Source: Dryocosmus kuriphilus
Taxonomy: Eukaryota; Arthropoda; Insecta; Hymenoptera; Cynipidae
Direction of reading: 5' to 3'
DNA: 64,000 bases
Assembly (NCBI GenBank): GCA_038277395.1
Contig: CM076193.1
Coordinates: 78,868,627-78,932,626, forward strand
Part shown: one piece after another, positions 1-10,639 of the stretch
Layout: each line of letters begins with the position of its first letter
How positions within the stretch are numbered: position 1 is the stretch's first letter
Notes under the pieces: model-generated
Database searches by the model: none
The model's input: only the letters and a program-made list of their open reading frames with translations
Told to the model about the DNA's origin: nothing
Translations under genes and position numbers: made by a program

Positions 1-1030
1 ATCTTATACGGTCCTATCCGGTACTTTATCGGATCTGAAGTTGGGTGACAATACCGAAAATGGTTTTCTGTCTGATTAGTTGTTCAGAATAATTCCGCCA
101 GGAGCGCAGGGATTATTGTCTCACAATAGGAGTCTATCGTCGGGGCTATAAGTTAGCCACAATTTTTCACTATAGTTAGAGTGAAAAGATGTATCTAATG
201 CATTTTTTTGATCGTCATCGATCCTTTTTTTTATGCTTTCACGGTACATGGTAGGATAAGGCAATGGGGGTACTGAAAATATTCTGTATAGAGCCAGATA
301 AGAAACCAGATAGAAAAAATGTTGTACACCGACCAACTACCGGATAGAACCGGGTAAGAAACCGGACACAAATAACGTATAATTATCCATGTAGAACTGG
401 GAAAAGCCCCGGTTAGAACAATGCGGGCACCAAAAATATTCCGTATATGAAGACAGATAAGAAACCGGATAGAAAACATGTAGTACACCGACTAAGTGTC
501 AGATAGACCCGGGTAAGAAACCGGACACAAAGACTGTATAAGTATCCAGATAGAACCGGACAAAGCTCCGGATAGGACAATATGAGCACCAAAAATATTC
601 CGTATAGAGACAGATAAGAAACCGGATAGAAAAAATGTAGTACACCGACCAAGTGTCGGATAGAACCGGATAAGAAACCTGACAAAAATACTATATAAGT
701 ATCCAGATAGAACCGGATAAAGCCCCGGATAGGGCAATACGGGCACCGGAAATATTCCGTATAGAGAGAGAGATAAGAAGCCGGATAGAAAAAATGTAGT
801 GCACCGACCAAGTGTCGGACGGGATAGAAGCGGATGAAAAACCAGATAGGATATTACGGGTACCGAAAATATTCCGTATACAGCCAGATAAGAAACTAGA
901 TAGAAAAAATTTCATGCACCGACCAATTGCCGGATAGAACCGGATAAGAAAATGGACACAAATACCGTATAAGGTTCCGAGTAGAATCCGATAATATTCC
1001 GAATCCTATCCGGTTCTATCGGATATCCTA
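1..1030. repeat. Degenerate tandem array, ~158-bp unit rich in CCGGATAG motifs
   Basis: The landmark GTACACCGACC or a close variant recurs near 324, 483, 640 and 799, giving a spacing of 157-159 bp, and again near 914 after a shortened unit. Each unit contains smaller repeats of the type CCGGATAGAACCGG. Short reading frames here repeat the same peptide blocks because they follow the repeat, so I do not treat them as genes. The array runs off the left edge of the window. Confidence 0.85.
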
Positions 1031-1169
1031 TCCTTCATTTTAAGCAGGGACGATCTATTAACTTGAGATACTTGGGGATACTTGGGATTGAAATTAAGTG
1101 TTTAATCGATCGTGGGTTATATGGTAGCAGATTACAGCATATAGAGGTTAATACCGATAGTTCAGCTGA

Positions 1170-1603
1170 AAATCGTGGATTTTGCACTTTTAGGTTAGGA
1201 AATCTCAAAAACCTGAAGTAATGGGATAATATTGAGGTCGGATTCGGATTTATCGACCCAAAAAACATAAAAATATATTACTTCCGCCTTCTGAAGGACT
1301 TTCTTTTATTTTGGTACTGCTGTAATGAGAATGCTAAAGTACTAAACTTCATTTAATGATATCTCCGCGAAAAAGAAAGGTTTCTTAAATTTGAAAAAAG
1401 TGTTTAAGGGTAAAAGTGGTAGTTTTAGATTGCTTGACTCGTTTTTAGAAAAAAAAAATTATTTCGCGATGTAATATAACCTTAAATATAGCAAAAAAAA
1501 AACGTGTTTTTCGCACTCTTAGGTTAGGATATCTCGAAAACGTGACGTGATGGAGCAATTTTTGACGTCGGATTCGGATTCTGTGCACCAAAAACCTTTG
1601 GAC
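1170..1603. repeat. Pair of diverged ~100-bp direct repeats
   Basis: The segment 1170-1270 (TTTTAGGTTAGGAAATCTC, then GTCGGATTCGGATT) is repeated in diverged form at 1503-1603, about 333 bp downstream. Between the copies is AT-rich sequence with no recognisable gene. The nature of the repeat is unknown; it may be the remains of one mobile element family. Confidence 0.6.
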
Positions 1604-1631
1604 AGGTAAGGTCTGGTTTTTGGGTGTGGAC

Positions 1632-2735
1632 TTTAAGTTAAATTTTTTTCTTATATTTCTTTCTCAGATGTCTGTTGGTTACTTCAGATGTAGAGAAGCA
1701 ATTATTTCAATGTTCTAATTGTGCTGAAATGATTTTTGATATCGTGAGTTCCTATTTTTCACTTCAAAGATATTAAAAATAGGAAGAATTCTAAACAGAA
1801 AAATAATTATTTCGTTTAATCCTTTAAAATATTAACTAAGTGTATTTCTTAAAGAATATACATCAAACTAAAGCGTGATAACAATGTAACACTTTTAATA
1901 TATTAATAAACATTAAGACTGTTGCAATTGCAATGTGCACGTAGCAACCTACCTTTATAATTTGGGTGATCCGTAGATATTTGAAATCGTAGTGAGTAGA
2001 TTCCATTGTCTGTTCACTAAAAAAAAAAAACCTAAGTCCATTTTTTTGCATCACAACACTCATCCACATGAAAGGAGACTGCGTGAATCTTAGGTAGGGT
2101 TACCATATTTACTGATTTATCATTTACTGATTTCCGACGTTTTTACTGATTTACTGATTTTTCGAGAAATTTACTGATTTCCCTGAAAAACAGCGATATG
2201 CGGCTTGCTTGCCCCGATTTTATAATCAGTATGTTCCATATTAATATATGCTTTAACAATCGAATATCGAAATTTAGTGACTTTTGAAGTTGTGAGTAGA
2301 TGTACAATGCGCGTAATGCATTATTTCTTATTAATTAACTATTGAAATTGTGACCATGTCTTTCAATGTCACAAATTGTTACGTGAAAAATAAATTATCA
2401 TCCCCGACATGAAATATGTTTTTTGTGACCAAATCCCTAAAAAAGATACAAGCTGCTCAGCTTACAAGAAAACTATAATATTCAATTACAAATACTCAAA
2501 TTTGGAGATCGAAGGGGGGGGGGGGGGGGTAGCGAACCTATTTACTGATTTTCGCACGAGACCCGTCTGGTAACCCTAATTTTAGGATTAACCGAAATGT
2601 CTTAGAATGAAAAATAGGAATTCACGATAATGAAAATCACTTTAGGACAGACAGAACGTTCAAATGATTATCTATATCTGAAGTAACTAAAAAACATCCA
2701 AAAAGAAATTAGAAGAAAATTTAGCTTATAGAGAT
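1632..2735. mobile_element. Inverted-repeat (foldback) element, ~1.1 kb
   Basis: The block at about 1632-1765 (with GTTACTTCAGATGTAGA and GTGAGTTCCTATTTTTCA) reappears as its reverse complement at about 2605-2735, with roughly 80% match by eye. The arms are ~130 bp and enclose ~840 bp that includes the hAT-like element at 2095-2578. No coding region is visible. It is probably a MITE or foldback; its target duplication could not be identified. Confidence 0.65.
2095..2578. mobile_element. Non-autonomous hAT-like element (MITE), 484 bp
   Basis: The ends are perfect 11-bp inverted repeats, TAGGGTTACCA and TGGTAACCCTA. The flanking 8-mers ATCTTAGG (2087-2094) and ATTTTAGG (2579-2586) match at 7 of 8 positions, which fits the 8-bp target duplication of hAT transposons. 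The motif TTTACTGATT is repeated near both ends, like subterminal binding sites. A G-run lies near 2513-2529. There is no open reading frame. It is inserted inside the larger inverted-repeat element. Confidence 0.8.
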
Positions 2736-2739
2736 ATAT

Positions 2740-5160
2740 ATTTTTTAATTCCTAAAATGAAACTCAATTCTACAAACAGATTTTACAATATTTTTGAAAA
2801 TATAAATATTCTTTAATGAAATGATATACATTTTAACTATTATGATATAAGTATTGATGTCACGATGCTATCAAATTTTTTCAAGGGGTTTTCAACATAA
2901 ATTTGTTTGTACATCAGATTACAGGATTACAACGAAGATTATAGGGATTATAGGGAAGATTACGTAGATTATAACAGAGATTGCATGAAAGCGTGTGCAC
3001 CATATTACAAAAACGATTAACCGCTTGACTTTTTCTTACTCTAATATAGATTGTTCTCCACAAATGGTATAAAAATAAAAAATTATTATTTCCTTTAAAA
3101 TTCAAAAAACCTAAAAAATGAGAAATATGGGTTATTATTCTCAGGATTAAATTTGACGAATTCAGAATATTCCGAAACTTATAACAACAAAATTTTTACA
3201 TTTCCAGTTATGGAAGTTTTATGCCTATCTTACAACAAATCACGTAACTTTTTCAAAATAAATTGAAAGTAAATTTACGAAAATTTCGTTACAATTTCGT
3301 AATATTATGAAAAATTTCGGATAATTTAGTTACAAGTTTCGTAAATTTAAATAGGGTTACGTAATTTGGGGTTATGATAGGCTTACGTGAATTAATAACT
3401 TTGTGAATTTGAGAATATTTTTAAAACTGCTATAATATTTTTTGAAATTGAAAATTTGTTTATTCTAATGAAAGTTGTTAATTATTTGAAATTTAATAAA
3501 AAATAAATAAAGTAAAATACAATAAATATCTTGAAGCGAATGAACTGTATAAAAGGTGAGCATCGAACATAAGGCAAAAGGGAATCGGAGGTAACCCTTG
3601 AACCGGAAGTGGTGTCGCAGACGGGCACGAGTGGCCGAGGACTTCCGGCGAAAAGAGTGGCTGAACGGGGCATTGGCGGTGAGCCGCATTTACATAAAAT
3701 CGTAAATACAGTACACTATCGGTGTACACTATCTATCGGTTGGTCGGTCGGACTCATGGCGCGCATTGGATAAATAATCAGGCCATTTGCATCCAAGGCG
3801 ACGCGACGCAACGCCAGCGATCATCCCACTGAGGTATCAAAATTAGCCTTTTAACTTTATCGCTATTGACACTCACAGGTGAGCCACAAGGTGAGGCCTC
3901 AATGCGCATAAGGTGGGACCGGCGAAAACGAGACGAATACTACCTTCGACATCACCTCACCTCATTTCTATCGGCGACTTCCTGTTTGATAAGCTGCCGA
4001 GATTACCACTTCCGCACATACTTCACTGGCCTGGACTTTTTCGTGACTGAAGACGAAAAAACCAGTGTCAAAATACCGGTAAACAAGCTTTCGCGGTTTC
4101 ATTTATCCCATACCGTAGTGTCCTCGAGATATTCCATAAATATGACATTTTCATTCTTATCGAATGCGAAAGAGTACTCGGTTTTTATTAAAACAAAAAG
4201 TTTATCAAATATCTATTTAATAGAATACCGAAGAAACCTTGAATATGTGAGCATATATGGATAAATAATAATCTTATAAAGTGAATTTATTTTCTAACGT
4301 GGTATTTTTTCAGTTCCTATACATATTTTTAGTAGGAAAACATATCTTGTTATTAGGTGTTAAGTTTTTGAAAAACGGTAATTTATGGTAATTTATCAGC
4401 AATTTATGCTTAATGTAATTAACTAACTCGTAAAGAAATTTTCGTGGCTATGTTGTTATACGAGATTCCAGCACTCCTGGAAAGTAATTGGGTCGAAATG
4501 GGCATATGCAGCGTCTAGATAAACTGATCTTGCTCAAAGTGCGCAAGCACAACAGCGCGGTTAAGTCTTTTTGGCACTACTTACTATATGACTCCTTCAG
4601 ATTTTCCTACATCCTGTACGTTATACATACCTCGAAAAGCGAACATTCCATACATGTATGATACAAGAAAATATTGCTGACATTGTGTATGTAATTGTTT
4701 AAGGTTTTACCAGAAACTGTTGCAAGTAACATGATTGTTTGTAAACTCTTCATTTAATATGTCTTTTTCAATAAGAAATTTGGTTTAACTGGATGTTTAG
4801 AGATATTATCGCTTCAGAAAAAGATGCGGTATTAAACTTGATGAAGATCATGCATTCTGTTATCCGGTTATGATCGGCAGGTAAACGACTCTCCTGTCAA
4901 TTGATAACCCTGCCTTACCTATGTAAAGCAGTGACGGGCTAATTGAAAAAATATTTAAATCGCTTGATTAAATCGGCCACATACGGAAAAGACGACGGAC
5001 GACACATTAGCATGACATGGTATAAGGATCGTTATCCGCGACATCCTTCGGATCTTCATGGCAAACCGAGAGTTTCAATCAGATATATTACAAATGCATG
5101 TATAATACGCAGAAAATGTGAAGCGACTTACGGTGCATTTTGACCCATCTAAACAACCCG
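2740..5160. other. No recognisable gene
   Basis: AT-rich sequence. A GATTA-type microrepeat lies at about 2925-2990. One 132-codon open frame (3866-4264, plus) shows no motif I recognise and no gene context. A GC-richer stretch at 3590-3960 is likewise unassigned. Confidence 0.5.
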
Positions 5161-5185
5161 CGTGAGAATCAAATCCTGTGACTTA

Positions 5186-5935
5186 TAAATTTATTTAAAA
5201 TTCCAAGAGCGACATTTAAATGGCCGCAATAGAATTGACATTTTGTGTTATTCACAATAAATGTGAATTGATGTATTTTTGACACCAACATGAGGTGAAT
5301 GTTAAAATTGTTGTCAGCATAAATAGGCGGTGATGTGAAAAATTTTGTTGGCAAGTTTAAGATTAAACGTACGTTAAAACTGGCAAAAACGTTTTTTAAA
5401 ATGAACGTGAACACGGAAAAACGCTGGACTCTTTTTTGCTGCGTCTTATGTTTTTCAGGTCTCAATTTAAGTCCGTTTTGGATAAAAAATGCTGCGTCTC
5501 AATTTTGGGTGGATGTCCGACTCAAAATAAACCCAACTTTTTTTTGTGAATTTACCTTTGGCGACTATTATTGTGAATAGTCCGACCTTGAACAGCTTCG
5601 TTACCCCGAAACTTTTGGCATCACTTTTTAACTTTTAGCCTAAAACGATCCACCGATTCTGTCAAAGTTTGGACTATTCACAATAACATAGTTGCCAACG
5701 ATACGCTGTTTCACGTTAATCTTAAAAAACGTTGTGAACAGTTTTAACATACGTTTATTCTTAAACTTGCCGTCAACGTTTTTCATATCACCGCCTATTT
5801 ATGCTGTCAACAGTTTTAACATTCACCTCATGTTGGTGTCAAAAGTACATCAATTTACGTTTTTTGTAAGTAGCACAAAATGTCAATTGCATTGCTGCCA
5901 TTTGATGTAACCCCAATTCCAAGAAGTAATTTTAA
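5186..5935. mobile_element. Long foldback element with ~230-bp arms
   Basis: The left arm (about 5186-5420) and right arm (about 5690-5935) are inverted copies; both contain CACCAACATGAGGTGAATG or its complement. An inner pair, GTGAATAGTCC at 5571-5584 and GGACTATTCACAATAA at 5673-5688, continues the symmetry, so the whole ~750 bp could fold into one stem. The two arms have open frames on opposite strands with related peptides, which is what an inverted repeat produces. I found no homology suggesting a real protein. Possibly a MITE; superfamily unknown. Confidence 0.75.
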
Positions 5936-6369
5936 ACATTCGCTAAACCTTTTGAATGTACACCGAAATTTTTTGTAAATTCAGTGTGAGTACAATTTAA
6001 CCTGAAGTAAAGCGAGCCCACAACAGTGTCCTGTTTGTAGAGAATCATCACCCGTGTATTGTCGTGGAACGAAATTTGAGTGAATTAATCTAGTATGTTG
6101 AGAATCCAGTATAGTGTACGATGTTCATTTTACTTGCGACTGTACCACGCGCTGCGCCGATACGATGTACCTAGGTTACAAACAGATCGATTTCAGCGCG
6201 CGGTATGCACAAGCATTGTGGAATGTGCCTTATACATTTATATGAAGTGAGCGCACTAGCGCATTTAGGCGTGACCGAGTACACAAACGCCAAAAGTATG
6301 GATGGATGTGTTTACTAACATGTTTCCTATTTCGAATCACGCATATTTCTGTTAAACGCTGTAACTTTA

Positions 6370-6519
6370 GGGGTCGTTCAAGTATTACGTTACACATCTG
6401 GGCGGAGGGGTCAGCTGTAGTGAGACGCCTATGTTGAAGTTACATACACTTACTATAGAAAACGCGGAACGGGGGGGGGGGGGCTACAAAAAAACGTGAC
6501 GTAATACTTGAACGGCACC
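6370..6519. mobile_element. PIF/ISL2EU-like MITE, 150 bp, TTA target duplication
   Basis: Terminal inverted repeats GGGGTCGTTCAAGTATTACG and the complement of its other end (GTAATACTTGAACGGCACC) bound a 150-bp element. TTA occurs directly outside both ends (6367-6369 and 6520-6522), matching the 3-bp TWA duplication of PIF/Harbinger elements. Similar TTCAAGTATTACGT ends are known from ISL2EU-type elements in animals. A G-run lies near the centre. Confidence 0.75.
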
Positions 6520-6730
6520 TTACCACGACGTGACGTGGCGCGACGTGACATTGATGACGACGACTTCGCTTTTTAATGCCGATCTCTCACGGAAATCACT
6601 CTTTTCTTCTCTATACACTTCATTAAAAGTTTTGCAATTGTTAAATCTTATTCTCAATAAAAACTGAACGTTTTTTAATTTAAGGTATCCAACATTGAAC
6701 TTAAAATTGAATCATTCAAAGTTTTAGCTT

Positions 6731-6772
6731 CGAATGGTCAAGGGGCCATTCAATTATTACGTTACGCGTTTT
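6731..6772. mobile_element. Lone PIF/ISL2EU-like terminus
   Basis: GGGGCCATTCAATTATTACG at 6731-6750 resembles the end of the MITE at 6370-6519. Its other end is missing because a HINE copy begins at 6773, within a T-run about 40 bp inside the terminus. It is therefore a truncated copy. Confidence 0.55.
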
Positions 6773-7360
6773 ACATTCTCATCACAATGAGATTTTTATG
6801 TTTTTATGGTTGTTGTCGTTGTTGTTGTCGTTTTTGTCTGTTAGCGCGATAACTTTTCGAATGACTAATCGGATTGGATTGCACTTGGTACTTTTCTTTA
6901 AGGCGTAAAAAGAAAGGATAAGTTCGTTAACCAGCATTTTTTGACCAACGTTTCTGGCTTTTACCATCATAAATTCTTTCCAAAAATCAAAAATTCTAAT
7001 TTCCCGACAAACTATGCAAGATACGAAAAAAAATAATAATGAACAAAGTTTGTCACCTGAAAAAGATGTACAAACTTGCTTTCTATCATTTTTTTTTGTA
7101 AAGGCGCATAGTTAAAGGCGCATAGTTATTCGTTAATGTTATTACATATAAATAAATCCACTTTTTAGCAAAACTGTATGCAAGATATACGAGAAAATAT
7201 TCAGAGGCAGAATTGTTCACCTTGGAAAGACCTACAAATTTGCTGAATAATACCATTTTTTGATCCAACGCATAGTTTTTTTTTGATGAAACGTTTAATA
7301 TTTGTTTTAATCAAGAAAAATATGAATAAAAAGTTCATAAAAAGTTATTAGCAGTTATTT
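6773..7360 (+). mobile_element. HINE (non-autonomous Helentron-like) copy A, 3' end missing
   Basis: It starts with ACATTCTCATC after a T-run and carries the family body: a GTT/GTC triplet tract, the GACTAATCGGATTGGATTG block, the CCCGACAAACTATGCAAG block, and repeats of the type GATCTACAAATTTG. The 3' hairpin is absent; the copy runs directly into copy B at 7361, so A and B form a head-to-tail pair. Short open frames in it encode low-complexity peptides and are not genes. Confidence 0.75.
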
Positions 7361-7769
7361 ACATTCTCATCTCAATGAGAAAGTATTACTTTTATGTGAA
7401 AACTGTCTGTCGTTGTCGTTCATTGTCATCGTTGTTGTTTGTTAGCACGAAAACTTTTGAACGACTAATCGGATTGGATTGCGCTTTGGCACACTTTTTC
7501 AAAGTTTAAAAATCAAAGTTTAAGTTCGTTAGCGAGCTTTTCTTAACCAACGCTTCTGGTTTTATCCACCGTAAATGCTTTTCAAAAAATCAAGCATTCA
7601 ATTTTTCGCTCAAGCTATACGATATACGATAAAAGTGTTAAGGAACAAAGTTATTCATCTCAAAAAGATCTACAAATTTGCTTATAGTCATTTAAACTGT
7701 ATTCGGTTGCAAAGCGCGAGACACGTGATGAGAATGTATTTGTTAAAGCCGAAGGAGCTTTAACAAAAA
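7361..7769 (+). mobile_element. HINE copy B with an alternative 3' hairpin
   Basis: The 5' end is ACATTCTCATCTCAATGAGA. Near the 3' end GATGAGAATGT (7727-7737), the inverted match of the 5' end, is followed by a hairpin with arms TTTGTTAAAGC and GCTTTAACAAA (7739-7766). This is the HINE layout (5' terminal inverted repeat, 3' subterminal repeat, hairpin), but the hairpin sequence differs from the GCCCGC-type hairpin of the copies at 33.9 and 51.2 kb. Confidence 0.75.
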
Positions 7770-8040
7770 ATGTAAAATTACCAAGTTACACTGGACAATG
7801 GTTCGATCTTTAATTCTGAAAGGTCCATACGCACAAATGTAGAGGGATGTACAAACACCGAGCACGTAGCGCGAGATAAATGACTTATCGAGCGCGAAGC
7901 GTTTTATGTAGTAAGTGTAAGTAAACTTTAACATAGGCGTTACACTACTGGTGTCCTGATGAAGAAACACTACAACTGCATTTGGAGTTGAATCGAGATA
8001 TTGAACGAAACGCATTTTCATCTGTACTTTTTAAAGCATG
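7770..8040. repeat. HINE-associated sequence with GAGCGCGAAGCG palindromes
   Basis: The AAAATTACCAAGTTACACTG block (about 7772-7820) and the TATCGAGCGCGAAGCG motif recur at 33660-33850 in the large array. It is probably an extension of the same family lying beyond the first 3' hairpin. No gene. Confidence 0.5.
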
Positions 8041-8126
8041 ATAGTTTTTGAAAGGAAAAAAAACCGTTCTTGGGTCAATCACGCATGCTCTATTTGTTAA
8101 AAAATTGGTTAATTTCATTCATTTAT

Positions 8127-9180
8127 TATTATTATTATTATTTCAGATGGGCAGGGTCACTCAAGTCCCATAGCACTGAGGTTAACTAATGTAACCTATT
8201 GTACTTTGCCCTTAAAACTAAGCCTCTCTAAGGAGGCTGGTTTCCTCCATATATGCGTATATCGCCGTATATGGAATATCTACGAAATCCTCTGGTTCGC
8301 AAAAGTGATTTCCGAAATGTTTCATTCCGAGAGTTATTAGCACATCACATTCACATAGTATGTAATGTGCTGTCTCTTCCCGGAAGCCTCAAATCTCGGG
8401 ATAATGTCGCCAGGTTTTACCTCGGCGATCATCTTGTCGAGAGCCGTTTCTATGGCCATTGCTTGCTCCTGATTAGGAGTACCGCCATCAGATCGAGACC
8501 GTTTTGGAGTCTCAGGTTTAGGTGCCTCCTCGCGCTGCAGCTTAAGCTGCTGGCGTTGGTACCTCCTTCTGGCGGTGGTACTATATTTTCGTTTCTTGGG
8601 GCCTACCACGGTCTCATCGTTCTCAGTGGCTTTGGCTTCGTTAATGTGGCTAATTAAAGTCTCATTTCCAGCTGTACCACTCGAGGTACTAGGGTCCGCG
8701 TCAGCTCCTTATGGAGTTAAAAGTGATTTGTCACCTTCGTTGGTCTCCATCTTCTCGAGAGGAGATGAAGTGTTCATGGCGGGTGTCATTGAAGCCACCC
8801 GTTCACCCCGCTTGTGGGGATAAGGCACTTTTACACTGGGAGGTTGCCCGGTATCCCAGGACACCGTAGGAGTCACCATTCCTTGGTAACACTCAGCCTT
8901 CGACACGGTAGTTCACGCCTTGGCTTAGGGGCTGATACGGGAACCGAGTGCCACTCGATGTTCGCTGCTTAGTCGAATTCACACTGATACTTCCACCCTA
9001 CTAACCATCAACTCCTACCCGCAAGGGTCGTCTTTGTTGCGGAGTTCGGATCGTTGTTATCCGCGGGAGTTCTTAGGCCTCCTCACTGCGGCTAGGTCCG
9101 AACTCTCCTTCTCCTTAGGCAGGAAAATTTAATTCCCCGTTATAAGGAGTAGAGGAGTTCACGCGTCCCATAGAGGAGGT
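8127..9180 (-). mobile_element. Short non-LTR retroposon, 1.05 kb, 13-bp target duplication
   Basis: TTCATTCATTTAT is present at 8114-8126 and again at 9181-9193, a perfect 13-bp target duplication. At the low-coordinate end the minus-strand copy finishes in an (AAT)n tail, as seen in several non-LTR clades. The segment is much more GC-rich than its surroundings. It carries a 5' leader, an ORF1-like region and a 3' trailer, but no reverse transcriptase. It must therefore have been moved by another element's enzyme, or be an internally deleted copy. Confidence 0.8.
8337..8906 (-). pseudogene. ORF1-like fragment of the 8.1-9.2 kb retroposon
   Basis: Two minus-strand frames form one degenerate coding region: 8709-8906 (about 65 codons from an ATG at 8906) and 8337-8609 (90 codons), separated by a frame change near 8700. 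The second frame has a basic patch beginning GPKKRKYS near its start and a KRSRSDGG motif, then ends shortly before the 3' trailer. Composition is charged and probably disordered, as in the N-terminal region of some insect non-LTR ORF1 proteins. I do not recognise a defined domain, and the assignment to ORF1 rests mostly on context: the target duplication, the (AAT)n tail and the GC content. Confidence 0.45.
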
Positions 9181-9193
9181 TCATTCATTTATA

Positions 9194-10200
9194 TGCCAAA
9201 CTGTAGTTTTACTAGATATTATTGCACAAAATCGCCGGAATTCTGACATAATAGCACATCTGCGTAGTTGTGCTATATGTCAGGATCCAGGCTCCAAGAA
9301 TGTTGATTTTCCTGATGGAGAAACGTGACAAATACAATTTTAAAATAATAATACAAAATATATTTATTACAAAATTAATCAATTTGATAATTAAAATCTT
9401 TGTATTACTACAAAGTAAAATGAAAGTGTACTGACAAACTTTGGTAAAATTATTAATTACCTATTGAAACCGTCTGATATTGCTTAGCAATATCCTTAAC
9501 ATACCTTAACACCAAATAATATTCATTAAAAGAAAATATGAATTATCTAAATTTTTTAAAATGTTTTTGAATTTCATTTTTAAGTTTAAAAATTTGAATT
9601 CTAAAGTAAAAATTCTATTTATAAAAAATTGTAAAGAAAAAACCGGCTAATATTCTGTGTGTTTCGATAGATCAAATCAACTATAATTATTTTGCAAATA
9701 CTGACTATGATGTATACGCACTCATAAGCGTCTAGCAGAACTAAAAAATAATAAAAAGGCATTTGGGCGAGCTTTTTAATTTTCAAATGTTTAAAATATT
9801 ACATGTAATTGTTTACAATTTTCTCAGAATAATATTTTTAAATTGCATGAAATTTAAAAATACTATACCTAACGACGTTTTTATTTTAATTTATTCAATA
9901 TTGCATTATTTATATTTGCATAATTATATATGGTAATGAATAATTATTATATTTTTAATCAATATTATAATTACTTTGCTTTAAAAATGAGAAATGTAGA
10001 TGTGCTCTTTTAGCAGGATCAGCGGTCCAACGTTACCCCCGAGTCCTGATGGAGATACAGGATATGTACTTATACTACTCGATATGCAGTTATATTATTG
10101 CTTGTATGCAGTTGTCGTGTCTTCATAAGGAATTCGCGAAAATCGCTGTATATATGCTAATCAAAGCCTCATTATTACGAAATCTAATTACAATTTTTAA
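9194..10200. other. No recognisable gene
   Basis: AT-rich sequence. TCCTGATGGAGA occurs at about 9311 and 10051 in weakly similar surroundings, which may be remains of an old repeat. Nothing else could be assigned. Confidence 0.5.
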
Positions 10201-10202
10201 TT

Positions 10203-10601
10203 ATGATTAGCATAGATAAATTCGTTTTTCCATTAAGAATCCATGAAAGATATAAAAAACTCATTTTTGATGAAAATGTCAGTTGTAGTGTTTCTGCATC
10301 ATCTGAAAACAGCAGGAAACTTATTTCAATCATGGAGGAGGTGTGTCATCTCTTAATAGCTGAAGAGGTAAAAATTAAGAATATTAATAAGTGGATCACG
10401 TTTGATAAGCATAATATTAGAATTTTAAATAAAATAATAAGTTATAGTAGAAATTTATTTGTTGGAGAAAAAACACACATTCAATCAACAGTAGGGATTT
10501 TGAAAGCTTTCAGTAGAAAAATAAAAGAATTAAGAAAGAAGGACAGGTTGTTAATGACTCGAATAGAAGAAAACCAGATAGGATTCAGTGGGAAGACTTA
10601 G
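10203..10601 (+). CDS. Hypothetical 132-aa protein
   Basis: An uninterrupted frame of 132 codons begins with ATG at 10203. The predicted product is lysine-rich and mostly helical in character, with no signal peptide and no membrane segment, and no family I recognise. It ends about 35 bp before the C-terminal end of the decayed PolB gene, which runs in the opposite direction, so the two converge. It could be another gene of the same Maverick-type element or a chance frame in AT-rich DNA. The low share of low-complexity sequence is the only point in favour of a real gene. Confidence 0.3.
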   Translation: MISIDKFVFPLRIHERYKKLIFDENVSCSVSASSENSRKLISIMEEVCHLLIAEEVKIKNINKWITFDKHNIRILNKIISYSRNLFVGEKTHIQSTVGILKAFSRKIKELRKKDRLLMTRIEENQIGFSGKT

Positions 10602-10639
10602 AATTAGAGTTTAAGGGTACAAAAAAAATTATTATTATT

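Noticed and set aside
3866..4264. 132-codon plus-strand frame
   Set aside because: No recognisable motif, no neighbours and no repeat context; length is within what AT-poor chance stretches give. Left unannotated as a gene.
5169..5910. Two opposite-strand frames with similar peptides that could look like a gene family
   Set aside because: They arise from the two arms of an inverted repeat; no independent evidence of coding.
8253..8823. Plus-strand frames of 134 and 82 codons in the short retroposon
   Set aside because: Antisense to the ORF1-like region and within an element whose tail shows minus-strand orientation.
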